DNA of 64,000 nucleotides from NCBI GenBank assembly GCA_031376385.1, contig JANMDQ010000021.1, forward strand, positions 1-64,000, given 5' to 3'. A program made the translations under genes and the position numbers. How positions within the stretch are numbered: the first letter of the stretch is position 1; every line of letters starts with the position of its first letter. Of this stretch, positions 18,166-26,666 are shown piece after piece. The notes below the pieces were generated by a model that was not told the DNA's origin, did not search any database, and worked only from the letters and a program-made list of their open reading frames with translations. This DNA comes from Aquisediminimonas sp031376385 (GTDB lineage: Bacteria > Pseudomonadota > Alphaproteobacteria > Sphingomonadales > Sphingomonadaceae).

Positions 18166-18947
18166 CCCGCTTCTCTAGTGCGCTCAAAAATGATTTCATC
18201 GGCGCACTGCATAGCGACGGCCTCCTGCGCCGCAATTCTCACGGTCCAAGTGAGCACAGTCAAGCCGCGTGCCCTTTGTCCCGTGGCGAAGGGAGAGGTC
18301 AAATCGCGAATGTCATAAGCTAGGAAATCCGGCTTCGCACGCCAGAGGGACAGGTGGCGAGTGAAGTGGCCCTTTATCCGCTGACGCCAGCCCTGCGCTC
18401 CGCCTTCAGTCACCACAAGGCCGCGCACATAGCGGCGGGCGTGGCGGCGGAACCAGCGCGAAATTTCCGGGTTGAACGACATGATTGCCACGGGGCCCCG
18501 GTATCCCTCCAGCACGCGTCGAATGCCAAGGCAGATGCCATTCACTGTTGGACTGTCCGATTTAACCTCGATCAATATCGGCACACGACCGTCGACCAGC
18601 GCCAAGATTTCAGAAAGTCGCGGGATCGTCTCAGTGGAGCCTTTCAGCACTATCTTGTCCAGATCAGTTGCGATGCGTTTGCCAAGCGGCCCGGTTTCGT
18701 CTGTCAGCCGGTCGAGAATAGCATCATGAAACACGAACGCTTCCCGCCCAACAGCGGCCTGCACATCCAGTTCAATCCCAAAGCCTTTGTCGATAGCGGC
18801 GAGGAAAGCAGCACGGCTATTCTCAGGAATTCCTGAGCTATGCAGTCCTCTATGTGCATAGGCTTGCTTCCCTAAAAAGGCGATCCGCTCTGCCAGTGGC
18901 GGCGGACTTAGAAGCCCGTCAAGCAGGCCCAAGGGCGAAAATGGCAT
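18162..18947 (-). CDS. Glycerophosphodiester phosphodiesterase
   Basis: A 261-residue GDPD-family enzyme that hydrolyses deacylated phospholipid headgroup diesters to glycerol-3-phosphate and an alcohol. The catalytic elements are YAHRGLHSSGIPENS (His-Arg and Glu-Asn), FGIELDVQ with the metal-binding acids, and FVFHDAILDRLT with the second His. ILIEVKSDS supplies a further metal ligand. No signal peptide is seen, so it is probably cytoplasmic. It overlaps the RidA gene upstream by 29 bp and the FemAB-like gene downstream by ATGA. Confidence 0.9.
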   Translation of the reverse strand: MPFSPLGLLDGLLSPPPLAERIAFLGKQAYAHRGLHSSGIPENSRAAFLAAIDKGFGIELDVQAAVGREAFVFHDAILDRLTDETGPLGKRIATDLDKIVLKGSTETIPRLSEILALVDGRVPILIEVKSDSPTVNGICLGIRRVLEGYRGPVAIMSFNPEISRWFRRHARRYVRGLVVTEGGAQGWRQRIKGHFTRHLSLWRAKPDFLAYDIRDLTSPFATGQRARGLTVLTWTVRIAAQEAVAMQCADEIIFERTREAG

Positions 18948-19428
18948 CTGCTTCTACCACAGCATCAAGGGGGAGTGCTGCAACCCCCACAGCAGCGCGC
19001 GCATGGCGGCCAGCTTCCCCAAACACTTCAATCATTAAATCTGATGCGCCGTTCGCCACCTTGGGCTGATCAGTGAAACGCGCTGTCGAATTGACGAACA
19101 CGCCAAGCTTCACGACACGTTCGATCCGGTCAAGCGATCCCAGCGCTGCTTTGGCCTGGGCCAAGATCATCAGACCGCAAGCACGCGCCGCATCTTGGCC
19201 ATATTCCAGACTGCGATCATCACCGACACGACCGGTCATCAAATGACCATCCTTGAACGCGATTTGCCCAGAGATATAGAGCATTCCGCCAGCCTCAACA
19301 GCGGGCACATAGGAAGCGACTGGCGCAGCGGCAGTGGGCAATATAATCCCTGCTGCTGCTAGCCGCGCCTCATGACCGCTAGATTTGGCATTCGGATCGA
19401 TCATTTTAAGGGGCGGCACGTCACTCAC
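18919..19428 (-). CDS. RidA-family protein
   Basis: A 169-residue RidA/YjgF-like protein, likely a trimeric imine/enamine deaminase. AGGMLYISGQIAF and the terminal segment from AAVGVAALPLDAVVEADAIFA match the family, although the usual catalytic-loop Arg region is less typical, as in the longer RidA subgroup. The GTG at 19428 is the right start: GAGGAG lies seven bases upstream and GTGA overlaps the HAD gene's stop codon. A longer frame from an upstream ATG would sit inside the HAD gene. Confidence 0.85.
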   Translation of the reverse strand: MSDVPPLKMIDPNAKSSGHEARLAAAGIILPTAAAPVASYVPAVEAGGMLYISGQIAFKDGHLMTGRVGDDRSLEYGQDAARACGLMILAQAKAALGSLDRIERVVKLGVFVNSTARFTDQPKVANGASDLMIEVFGEAGRHARAAVGVAALPLDAVVEADAIFALGPA

Positions 19429-20063
19429 AGCGATACTCCTCGCAGCCGGTCTATAATCCATCCGCGTGCCGTCGGCCAGTCATCGATCCGGGCGTGGGCG
19501 ACGTCAGGTGTCTTGATTTGGTGCGCTACGCGCGGCTCACCCACAAAATGCAACTGCATGACGCCTGGCACTTCTACCGCCACAGAGTGATGCTGCTGCG
19601 CCAGATCATCGACAAAAACAGTCACGCTGGGCTTATATTCAGCCACAATCCCCGCAAGCACGGCGCCCTTGCCACCCTGATTGGTGTAGACAGGGGCGTG
19701 GATGCCCACAGCCCGCAACTGTGCCGCTCTGGCTTCGCGTGCGTCATCAGTGAGGTTAGTGAGCACGACAATATCAGCATGCTGGCCAATCATCGCGATG
19801 GATTCAACAGCCCCTGCGATGGGATTTTGCCGGTGCATTTCTGTTTCAAAAAAGCCTTTGAGGAACGGCCAGATCTTCTCTGGCTCCACATGCAGCCCGC
19901 CTGTCTTATACCGCATGGCGTTCTGATAATCGCCGGTTTCGCCGTGAAACAGATTATCGACGTCAAAATGAATGTCATGAGCTTCGTCCAGCCAATTGGT
20001 GAACGGCACAATCATGTGAAGCAATACTTCGTCGCAGTCAGTCACCAGCAGGGGACGGCTCAT
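19425..20063 (-). CDS. HAD-family hydrolase
   Basis: A 212-residue haloacid-dehalogenase-fold protein. The first motif is VTDCDEVLLH, supplying the nucleophile and acid/base aspartates, motif II is IVVLTNLTD, and the acidic motif IV is TVFVDDLAQQHHS. An insertion between motifs I and II suggests a C1-type cap. The substrate is unknown, probably a small phosphomonoester. ATGA and GTGA overlaps couple it to DUF3572 upstream and RidA downstream. Confidence 0.85.
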   Translation of the reverse strand: MSRPLLVTDCDEVLLHMIVPFTNWLDEAHDIHFDVDNLFHGETGDYQNAMRYKTGGLHVEPEKIWPFLKGFFETEMHRQNPIAGAVESIAMIGQHADIVVLTNLTDDAREARAAQLRAVGIHAPVYTNQGGKGAVLAGIVAEYKPSVTVFVDDLAQQHHSVAVEVPGVMQLHFVGEPRVAHQIKTPDVAHARIDDWPTARGWIIDRLRGVSL

Positions 20064-20326
20064 AAATTTAATCTTTCGCGGGCTTGAATTAACGCCTCCG
20101 GCCTATGGCCGAGTGCCTCCGCACATGCAATCAAGTCTGGCTCATGCCCACCTAGAAAATCAAGAACCGCCACCAGCAGACTTGGATCCGTCAATCGCGC
20201 TCGGATCTCGCTACCATCGAGCCCTGTGAGCGAGATCAGCCGATCCGTGCGGCGTTCATCGCCCAATATCCAGACAAGGGCATTCAGGGCCAGTGCCGCT
20301 GCATCAGGGTTGATTGTCTCTCGCAT
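20060..20326 (-). CDS. DUF3572 family protein
   Basis: An 88-residue helical protein of the alphaproteobacterial DUF3572 family, recognised by DAAALALNALVWILGDE and LDFLGGHEPDLIACAEALG. It is regularly divergent from divK, as here (gap 40 bp), and is the first gene of the overlapping operon that runs to 16595. Function unknown; the synteny suggests a cell-cycle link but does not prove one. Confidence 0.85.
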   Translation of the reverse strand: MRETINPDAAALALNALVWILGDERRTDRLISLTGLDGSEIRARLTDPSLLVAVLDFLGGHEPDLIACAEALGHRPEALIQARERLNL

Positions 20327-20366
20327 GCTTCTCGCTTATGGCTGGGGGTGAAATGGAGGGTCTGAC

Positions 20367-20756
20367 GTGGCCAAACGCGTGCTCGTTGTCGAGGACAATG
20401 AACTTAATCTCAAGCTCTTTTGTGACGTGCTGCGTGCGCATGGCTTTGAGGTGGAGGGCGAAAAAGACGCCCGCGAGGCCGTGGGCCGCGCCACTTTGTT
20501 CGCGCCAGACGTGATCGTGCTGGATATCCAGATGCCACATATGAGCGGGTTTGAGCTGATCGAAGCGATCCGCCGCGACATGATCCTGCGCCGCATCCCG
20601 ATCATGGCGGTCACTGCCTATGCCGGGCGCGGTGATGAGGAGCGGATCCGTGAAGCTGGGGCTGATGCTTTCGTGTCAAAACCCGTCGCTTTGCGGCCCT
20701 TTATGGAAGCGGTGCAGTCTCTCGTCACGCTCGCCGAAAGTCGTGCGCTGGCATAA
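20367..20756 (+). CDS. divK: Single-domain response regulator DivK
   Basis: A 129-residue receiver domain without an output domain. VVEDNELNLKLFCDVLRAHG carries the acidic pair, VIVLDIQMPHMSG the phospho-acceptor Asp, AVTAYA the switch Thr and FVSKPV the conserved Lys. In Alphaproteobacteria DivK is phosphorylated by DivJ/PleC and controls CtrA through DivL-CckA. Translation starts at a GTG (20367) with a strong GGAGGG ribosome site. The product fits DivK better than other single-domain regulators because of the divergent DUF3572 gene. Confidence 0.9.
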   Translation: MAKRVLVVEDNELNLKLFCDVLRAHGFEVEGEKDAREAVGRATLFAPDVIVLDIQMPHMSGFELIEAIRRDMILRRIPIMAVTAYAGRGDEERIREAGADAFVSKPVALRPFMEAVQSLVTLAESRALA

Positions 20757-20761
20757 CAGAA

Positions 20762-20846
20762 AGCACAACACCCGGCTCCTCATGAGAGAGGAACCGAGTG
20801 CTGGCTTTGGGCCGACAACTAGGGAGGTGCCAACCTAAACTGGCAC
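20762..20846. terminator. Two hairpins between convergent divK and the adhesin gene
   Basis: The segment 20762-20802 can fold into a long stem (AGCAC with GTGCT, and CGG-TCCTC with GAGGA-CCG). A second hairpin at 20827-20846 pairs GTGCCA with TGGCAC. Neither is followed by a T-run, so they are candidate bidirectional, factor-assisted terminators or mRNA-end stabilisers for the two convergent genes. Confidence 0.45.
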
Positions 20847-20853
20847 TAAACCG

Positions 20854-23568
20854 TCAGAATTCACCAGCGATCCCTGCGCGAAACGCGGTATCTTTGCCGC
20901 CACTGTGCGAAACACCTGCGGTAAAGGCGAAGGGCGTGTCGCCGGACAAGCGATGCATAAGTGACAGGCTGAAGGCAACTTCGCCCCGGTACACGCCTGT
21001 GTTCGCAGCATAGCTCGTCTTGCCGGGCTCCGACGGGAACGGCGCATCGGCCATCGCTACGGCTGTGGCAATGCCGCGCTGGGCTTCTTTACGGTTGATC
21101 CGGGCCAGATCGAACAAGGCCACTTGTCCAGCCTCAAGGGCAGTCACGCGGCTGCTTGATCCCCCGACGAGGGCTTGCAAGGCGGCGATAGATGATCCCT
21201 GTTGGGTCACGCTGGCCTGCAACGCAAACACTTGCGGGCGGATCGTCGTATCCCGACCCACAGTGCCGTCTGCGTCCACAGTCATGATGTCGGTTGGGCC
21301 GACTTGTGCTGCTGTTGAGGCGGCGATATCGCCAACCGTCACGGATGACCCGGCTCCGCCGACCTTCACCTGATTGGCCCGCGTTGTTGTGGCTGCAAAG
21401 CCGACCGCCGTGGAATTGGCAAAGCCTGCATTCGCATTCTTGCCAACCGCTGTGGCTTGCACCCCATCAGCGCGTGCCTGATGGCCTGCCGCTAGGCTCA
21501 AATTGCCATTGGCCTGCGATTGCCAGCCAAAGGCTTGCGCCCCGCGACCGATGGCTACTGCTTCCCCGCCCACTGCTGTGGAATGGAAGCCAGAGGCTGT
21601 AGCACGGTCCCCCAAAGCCACTGCATCCTCGTCGGTCGCGCGAGCCAAGTTGCCAACGGCAGTTGAAGTTGTGCCGTTTGCGGTTGCTGTCTGACCTATT
21701 GCGACATTGCCAACCGAAGCGGCATTGGCGCTATCGCCCAACGCAATCGAGGATTGCCCGGTGGCGACGGAGAGATTGCCCAGCGCAACAGCACCTTGCC
21801 CCGTGGCACTATTGTCTGCGCCGATTGCTACGGCACCGGTCCCTGTTGCAACATTGGGATCACCAATGGCAACGGCCCCACTGCCTGACGCCCTATTCGC
21901 AAAACCGATGGAAACAGCCGCACCATTTTCAGCGACAGCACCGTTGCCAATGGCGACAGCGTCAGTGCCGCTGGCAAGAGCAGGGGTGCCGCCGGTGCTG
22001 TTGATATCGACATATTGCAATGTGGCGGCGGATGTGTTGGCGGACGCAAGGGCCGTATCCGCCGTTGTTTGGGCGGTTGCAGCGTTGGTAAGGGCCATAT
22101 TCGACCCTATTTGCGCCGTTGCCGCATTTGCAAGGGCAGTGTTAGCGGTGCCCTGCGCTGCCGCTGCTGAAACGGCTCCACCACCAGCAAGCGCCGCGTT
22201 GGCAGACGCCTGCGCTGCCGCCGCCTCTATGCGTGCTGTGTTCGCGGTTGCTTGCGCTGTGGCTGCTGCCGTCTGGGCGGAATTGGCGATGATGCTCACT
22301 GCCGTCAGTTGCGAGAGGTTGATGGCATCCGTTGCCTGTGTGCCTGCAGCGACATTTGTGATCTGCCGTTCAAAACCTGAAACCCCAACTGAAACCGTTT
22401 GTGCTCGATTGGCAACGGAGCCGCTGCCTAGGGCAACTGAGTCCGTTGCTGATGCGTCGCTGCCGGAGCCAATTGCAGAACTTCCCGATGCTGTCGCCTG
22501 GCTCCCTCGGCCTACCGCAGTTGAAAATGCTTGAGTAGCCTGACTGCCCCTTCCGATTGCAGTTGTATCGACGGCGGATGCAAGGCTGTCGAAGCCAACT
22601 GCGGTGCTGTTGTTTCCATTCGCTTTGCTCTGGGCGCCCGTTGCGGTCCCAAATTCGCCGAGGACAATGCTTCCTTGACCCAGTGCCGTGCCGCTGATGT
22701 TAGTTGCGTTACTGTTTTGGCCAAGGGCTGTGCCGTTCAAACCCGCACCAGCACGCTGTCCGATTGCGGTGCTGAAGTCTCCCGCCGCGGACGCTGTGGC
22801 ACCATTTGCAGTGCTTGATTCGCCCAGTGCGCTGCTACTGGTTCCTGTCGTTGTGCTATTTCTTCCTGTTGCTCGTGTGAAAGCGCCAATCGCAGTGCTG
22901 AGTTCTCTCGATGCAAAGCTGCTGGCACCAATTGCTGTGCTGTTCAGGCCTATCGCGTTGCTTGCCTGACCCGTTGCGGTTGTAAATTCATTGTTTGCTG
23001 TGCTGCCTTGTCCAACGGCAGTGGATTGTAATCCCGACGCCGTGCTTTTTTGCCCAACGGCTGTGGTCGAGTCATTGTTTGCCAGACTTTCCTGCCCGTT
23101 TGCCGTGCTCCGCTTTCCGAGTGCATTGCTACTCCCACCTGTGGCCGTGCTCAGTTCGCCGGTTGCGTTGCTCAAAGACCCTGTTGCCGTCGTCTGTTCT
23201 CCCGTAGCGACGCTGCGCGCGCCCGTTGCTGTGCTGCCCTTAAACGTTGCTTCAGCGCCCAATCCGGTTGCAGTGCTACTTTCACCGTTCGCTCTGCTGC
23301 CTGCTCCAGTAGCGGTGCTGTCGTCGCCTGTCGCAATGCTCCCCGTACCGACTGCTGTGCTTGCGTTTCCACGTGCCTCGCTACTAACGCCAACCGCAGT
23401 GGCACCGCCGCCCAATGCGGTGCTGCCTCCGCCACATTCTGTGGAAGCAACGCCTTGCCCAAAATTGCACTCCGGCGTGGCATCGGCATAGGCTGCGTTT
23501 GGGAACGCCATAGCGGCAAGCAATGCCACAGGCGCAGCGGTAGCGAAGAATTTTCCTGAGTTTTTCAT
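20854..23568 (-). CDS. Trimeric autotransporter adhesin, YadA-like
   Basis: A 904-residue surface adhesin secreted by the type V-c route. It has a Sec signal peptide (GKFFATAAPVALLAAMAF, cleavage near AAYA-DA), a long head of about 370 residues made of short STAxG/SxAxG repeats, a neck ending TDAINLSQL near residue 418, an Ala/Thr/Gln-rich coiled-coil stalk (about 420-517), a second head (about 520-727), a second neck and short coil, and a YadA anchor of four beta strands from about residue 830 to the terminal Phe (ITGEF-like end AGIAGEF). Trimers would bind surfaces or other cells. It is divergent from a LuxR regulator and preceded by inverted repeats. Near-identical repeats make length variation likely. 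Confidence 0.95.
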   Translation of the reverse strand: MKNSGKFFATAAPVALLAAMAFPNAAYADATPECNFGQGVASTECGGGSTALGGGATAVGVSSEARGNASTAVGTGSIATGDDSTATGAGSRANGESSTATGLGAEATFKGSTATGARSVATGEQTTATGSLSNATGELSTATGGSSNALGKRSTANGQESLANNDSTTAVGQKSTASGLQSTAVGQGSTANNEFTTATGQASNAIGLNSTAIGASSFASRELSTAIGAFTRATGRNSTTTGTSSSALGESSTANGATASAAGDFSTAIGQRAGAGLNGTALGQNSNATNISGTALGQGSIVLGEFGTATGAQSKANGNNSTAVGFDSLASAVDTTAIGRGSQATQAFSTAVGRGSQATASGSSAIGSGSDASATDSVALGSGSVANRAQTVSVGVSGFERQITNVAAGTQATDAINLSQLTAVSIIANSAQTAAATAQATANTARIEAAAAQASANAALAGGGAVSAAAAQGTANTALANAATAQIGSNMALTNAATAQTTADTALASANTSAATLQYVDINSTGGTPALASGTDAVAIGNGAVAENGAAVSIGFANRASGSGAVAIGDPNVATGTGAVAIGADNSATGQGAVALGNLSVATGQSSIALGDSANAASVGNVAIGQTATANGTTSTAVGNLARATDEDAVALGDRATASGFHSTAVGGEAVAIGRGAQAFGWQSQANGNLSLAAGHQARADGVQATAVGKNANAGFANSTAVGFAATTTRANQVKVGGAGSSVTVGDIAASTAAQVGPTDIMTVDADGTVGRDTTIRPQVFALQASVTQQGSSIAALQALVGGSSSRVTALEAGQVALFDLARINRKEAQRGIATAVAMADAPFPSEPGKTSYAANTGVYRGEVAFSLSLMHRLSGDTPFAFTAGVSHSGGKDTAFRAGIAGEF

Positions 23569-23950
23569 GATGAGTGTCCCTAGTTTTATGGATGTGTGGC
23601 GGGGCTGGGTTCAGCTCTCTCGCCGGATCAAATGCGACACGAAGCCAAAAACTAGGGCTGGCCTATCGCAGAATCGTCACATGATTTGGTGAGGACAATA
23701 AGAAAATTACGAGACGCACAGCCCCTAAAAAGTAGCGTGTTTCGCCGAGGTGCTTGATGCTGCCTGCCATCCATCACCAATTTTGGTGATGCGCGATGCG
23801 CCTGTTGGCACCAGACATGGCGTGACTAGGGACTTGCCGACTCCGCGCGGGGCGTGTTAGCGTTCGCCACAAAGGTCGCCACAACGTGCCTGTCAGTGAA
23901 CGGGAGGAACCGCAGATACGCTTCTGCGGCTAGACAAATGTGGGGCTGCC
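23569..23950. promoter_or_regulatory. Divergent control region between the adhesin and LuxR genes
   Basis: This 382-bp gap contains no gene that I can support. It holds three inverted repeats: CCCTAGTTTT (23578-23587) pairing with AAAACTAGGG (23648-23657), a 20-bp palindrome at 23772-23791, and a CCGCAGA/TCTGCGG hairpin at 23910-23929 just before the LuxR start. The adhesin's likely ribosome site (AGGGA on the minus strand) falls inside the first repeat. Confidence 0.6.
23772..23791. promoter_or_regulatory. Operator-like palindrome CATCACCAA-TT-TTGGTGATG
   Basis: Two perfect 9-bp arms flank a 2-bp centre, making a 20-bp palindrome, the size and symmetry of sites bound by dimeric LuxR-type regulators. 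It lies about 200 bp from the adhesin start and 160 bp from the regulator start, so it could serve both. Binding is inferred; no T-run makes a terminator unlikely. Confidence 0.5.
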
Positions 23951-25081
23951 ATGTTCGATGACCTGATTGATGACATCTACCGTGCTGGGTTTGAGCGTGA
24001 ACGGTGGGGCGGCTTGATGGGCCGGATTGGCCATTTTGTTGGCTCTGAACGGGCTTATTTCCATTCGCCTGCTGTGGCAGGTGCGCCCGAAGATGCGTTG
24101 CGGCGTTACGTTACGCTCAATTTGGATAATGATTGGCTCGATACATATTATTACCATTACGCCCCGCAAGATCCTTTTTCATACAAAATGCTGGAACAAG
24201 TTGGGTTTGATCACCGGAAGGTTCTGGGGCTGCTGCGCTCTCGCCCCGACGACGCGGCGCTAAAATCAGAATATTATGCTGACTATTGTCACACGATGGG
24301 CATTGGCGATGTGATGACGCTAATGCTGGAGGCCCCCTCCGCGCGCTACACCCCGCCCACCATTGGCTTTGCCGGAAAATGGGGTGCTGGGCCCATGTCG
24401 ACAGAACAGATCGAAAAATTTCAGGCCATCGCGCCGCATTTGCAGCGTGTTGGTCGCCTTATGTTTGATGTGCACGCGATTGATCCGGGGTTGAAGGCAA
24501 GCATTGATCTATTGCCTCACAGCGTATTCCTCCTACGCGAAAACGGCAGCATAATTTGCGCCAATGCTCGCGGGGAGCAAGCACTTGGCAGCCAATTCGG
24601 GATTAGCGTGCGTGGCGGCATGTTCGCGGCGATGCGATCCCGCGATGATGCGCGGCTTCAACAGATATTGGCTCGCGTTACGCGCGCGACCATGTCTGCC
24701 CCTCGGATGGGAGGAGAAATGGATATCGAAGGGCTGGACGGCGCAAGCGCGACGCTGATCGCGATGCCGCTTGGCGCTGACAATCCATTTCGAGAACAGA
24801 CCGGCCCGTGCCGCGCCATTGTCTATATCATGCCGCATTTTGAGGCGCTGGAATTTCCGGGGCGTGGGCGTCTCGCGCGGCTCTACGGCCTAACATCTGC
24901 CGAAGTGGACGTGACGTTCGCGCTGATTTCAGGGATGAGCCCGGAAGAAATCGCGGTAGACCGTGGGCGTTCAATGAATACGGTGCGCACGCAAATTCGC
25001 ATCATCCTGTCAAAAACGGGACATAATCGGATCGCAGATTTGCGAGCGCTGATGCGTTTGATTGAATTGCCAATGGCTTAG
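23951..25081 (+). CDS. LuxR-family transcriptional regulator
   Basis: A 376-residue regulator with a C-terminal LuxR-type helix-turn-helix at about 310-370 (LTSAEVDVTFALISGMSPEE, then SMNTVRTQIRIILSKTGHNR). The N-terminal 150 residues, rich in aromatics (DTYYYHYAPQDPF), look like a GAF/PAS-like sensor rather than a known autoinducer domain, and no LuxI gene is in the window. It is divergent from the YadA-like adhesin, making that gene an obvious candidate target. The ligand is unknown. Confidence 0.87.
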   Translation: MFDDLIDDIYRAGFERERWGGLMGRIGHFVGSERAYFHSPAVAGAPEDALRRYVTLNLDNDWLDTYYYHYAPQDPFSYKMLEQVGFDHRKVLGLLRSRPDDAALKSEYYADYCHTMGIGDVMTLMLEAPSARYTPPTIGFAGKWGAGPMSTEQIEKFQAIAPHLQRVGRLMFDVHAIDPGLKASIDLLPHSVFLLRENGSIICANARGEQALGSQFGISVRGGMFAAMRSRDDARLQQILARVTRATMSAPRMGGEMDIEGLDGASATLIAMPLGADNPFREQTGPCRAIVYIMPHFEALEFPGRGRLARLYGLTSAEVDVTFALISGMSPEEIAVDRGRSMNTVRTQIRIILSKTGHNRIADLRALMRLIELPMA

Positions 25082-25099
25082 CGCCGGTTGACTGCCAGA

Positions 25100-25267
25100 T
25101 TACTTGATCTTGGCTTCTTTGAATTCCACATGCTTGCGGACCACGGGGTCGTATTTGCGGAAAGAAAATTTTTCTGTCTTCGTGCGTGGGTTCTTTTTGG
25201 TCACATAATAGAAACCTGTATCAGCCGTGCTGACGAGCTTGATTTTTACGGTTGCCGGTTTGGCCAT
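25100..25267 (-). CDS. rpmG: 50S ribosomal protein L33
   Basis: A 55-residue basic protein, MAKPATVKIKLVSTADTGFY to a C-terminal KEAKIK. It contains YYVTKKNPRTKTEKFSFRKY, the L33 signature, and lacks the zinc-binding cysteines, so it is the cysteine-free form. The gene stands alone on the minus strand between two plus-strand genes, ending 19 bp from the LuxR stop. Its ATG is at 25267. Confidence 0.95.
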   Translation of the reverse strand: MAKPATVKIKLVSTADTGFYYVTKKNPRTKTEKFSFRKYDPVVRKHVEFKEAKIK

Positions 25268-25454
25268 GGCTGGAGCCCTACATCATATTTAAGTGAAACT
25301 GGATTCGCGCTTTCACACGGAAGCGCGGCCTTTGCGGTTGCCAGGGGCTTTTGTCAACCGAAAGCTAATACGGCCAAAGCGTGCGCAAGAGCGTTAACGC
25401 GACTGTAACCATCCTCTGCCACGCTCTGCGCAAGTAGAGTCAGAGGATGGGAAG

Positions 25455-25778
25455 ATGACACTGGCAAACGACGCCTTGAAAACAGTCCGCACAGGGCTCT
25501 ATCGCCAGATTGAAGCTCTTGAATCTGGCTATGCCGCGATGCCTTTGTCTCAGATCGTCGAACAGGTCGATACGCTTCGCCGCACAGCGCAGGGGCACGG
25601 GCTTGTGCCGCTGGCTGATATGGCGCACGGATTTGAAACGATGCTGGCTTGGTCGCGAGGAGGGCCAGCCATAGCCCCTTGGATTGCCGCGATGAAGGAA
25701 GCAGTGACCTGTGAGACCCTTGACCGCCAATCCGTGCGCGCCTGGCTTGCCGCTTTGGGGCACCGCATCGTTCATTAA
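25455..25778 (+). CDS. Small hypothetical protein
   Basis: A 107-residue, mostly helical, soluble protein with no signal peptide or membrane segment and no family that I recognise. AGAGGA lies about eight bases before the ATG. It ends seven bases before the GDT1-like gene, so the two probably share a transcript. Its codon use looks like that of its neighbours, supporting a real gene. Confidence 0.6.
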   Translation: MTLANDALKTVRTGLYRQIEALESGYAAMPLSQIVEQVDTLRRTAQGHGLVPLADMAHGFETMLAWSRGGPAIAPWIAAMKEAVTCETLDRQSVRAWLAALGHRIVH

Positions 25779-25784
25779 GGCCGG

Positions 25785-26375
25785 ATGCTGCTTTTGGGTA
25801 TGTGTATGGATGCGTTGATTCCGGCCCTGTTGGCCGTTCTACTCTCAGAAACAGGCGGAAAGACACAGGCGCTGGCACTTGGCTATGGATTGGCCACCCG
25901 CGTTCGCGAAGGTGTGACGGCGCTATTCGTGAGCAGCCTCCTGTCTTATACAGTTGCAGCTGTCGGCGGCTATTTCATTGGACAGATGCTTCCAGCCGAG
26001 GCCCGCAGTTTAATGTTAGGGGTTGCGCTTATGGCTGCGGGACTTCCCATGGTGACGAAGCCGAAGCCCGCGCCCGTGTTGCCGATTGGCGGTGGCCCGT
26101 TCAAATCCATTTTTGCTTTTGGCCGCGCCCAATTTGGCGATGGCGCTCAGTTTTTGGTATTTGCCCTCGCCATGCGCAGCGACAGCCCGGCCTTTGGAGC
26201 TATTGGCGGCCTTGCAGGCGTGATGGTTGCGGGCTTCCTTCCTATGGCGCTTGGCAAAGACTGGCCCAATCAACGCCTTATTCAGTTCGTCCGGTGGGGC
26301 GTTGCCGTCATTCTTACAATTATTGGATTTTGGGTGAGCATCAATGCGCTGGGGATCGTTAATCGCGGCGATTGA
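25785..26375 (+). CDS. GDT1/UPF0016-like membrane protein
   Basis: A 196-residue protein with six predicted helices in two repeated halves. The first half has LLSETGGKTQALAL and the second GRAQFGDGAQFLVFAL, diverged forms of the E-x-G-D-K/R-T/S motif of UPF0016/GDT1 manganese or calcium exporters. In each copy one acidic or basic motif position is changed, so ion specificity may differ. The start may be the ATG at 25785 or the later one at 25803. A tRNA-Thr gene lies just downstream on the opposite strand. Confidence 0.65.
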   Translation: MLLLGMCMDALIPALLAVLLSETGGKTQALALGYGLATRVREGVTALFVSSLLSYTVAAVGGYFIGQMLPAEARSLMLGVALMAAGLPMVTKPKPAPVLPIGGGPFKSIFAFGRAQFGDGAQFLVFALAMRSDSPAFGAIGGLAGVMVAGFLPMALGKDWPNQRLIQFVRWGVAVILTIIGFWVSINALGIVNRGD

Positions 26376-26382
26376 CTGCGGC

Positions 26383-26457
<75 letters not shown>

Positions 26458-26537
26458 TTGATCCAGCCAAAGGGCAGAGGCGGGCCTATGGACAAAAGGG
26501 CTGGACCGGTCAAGGTCTGGCCGACTAATGACCCTTT

Positions 26538-26666
26538 ATGGCGAACAAGGATGAAGAAAAGGCAAAACGACTGGCAGCAGCGCTGCGCGATAATCTGCGC
26601 AAGCGTAAGGCGCGGACAGTGAGTTCCGCTGAGGTTGAGAAGCCGAAAACGCCACTCCTTTCCTGA
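26538..26666 (+). CDS. Small basic protein, 42 residues
   Basis: An ATG at 26538 opens a 42-residue, Lys/Arg/Ala-rich helix (MANKDEEKAKRLAAALRDNL then RKRKAR). Short proteins of this look occur in sphingomonads, often before murA, but murA is not here. The stop codon lies inside the CTGAGCTTGTC arm of a REP-like repeat, which suggests the repeat inserted at or reshaped the gene's 3' end. Confidence 0.55.
   Translation: MANKDEEKAKRLAAALRDNLRKRKARTVSSAEVEKPKTPLLS

Noticed and set aside
20854..23568. A CRISPR array suggested by the many short repeats
   Set aside because: The repeats are in frame, encode YadA head units (SxAxG, STAxG) and lack regular spacers or nearby cas genes.
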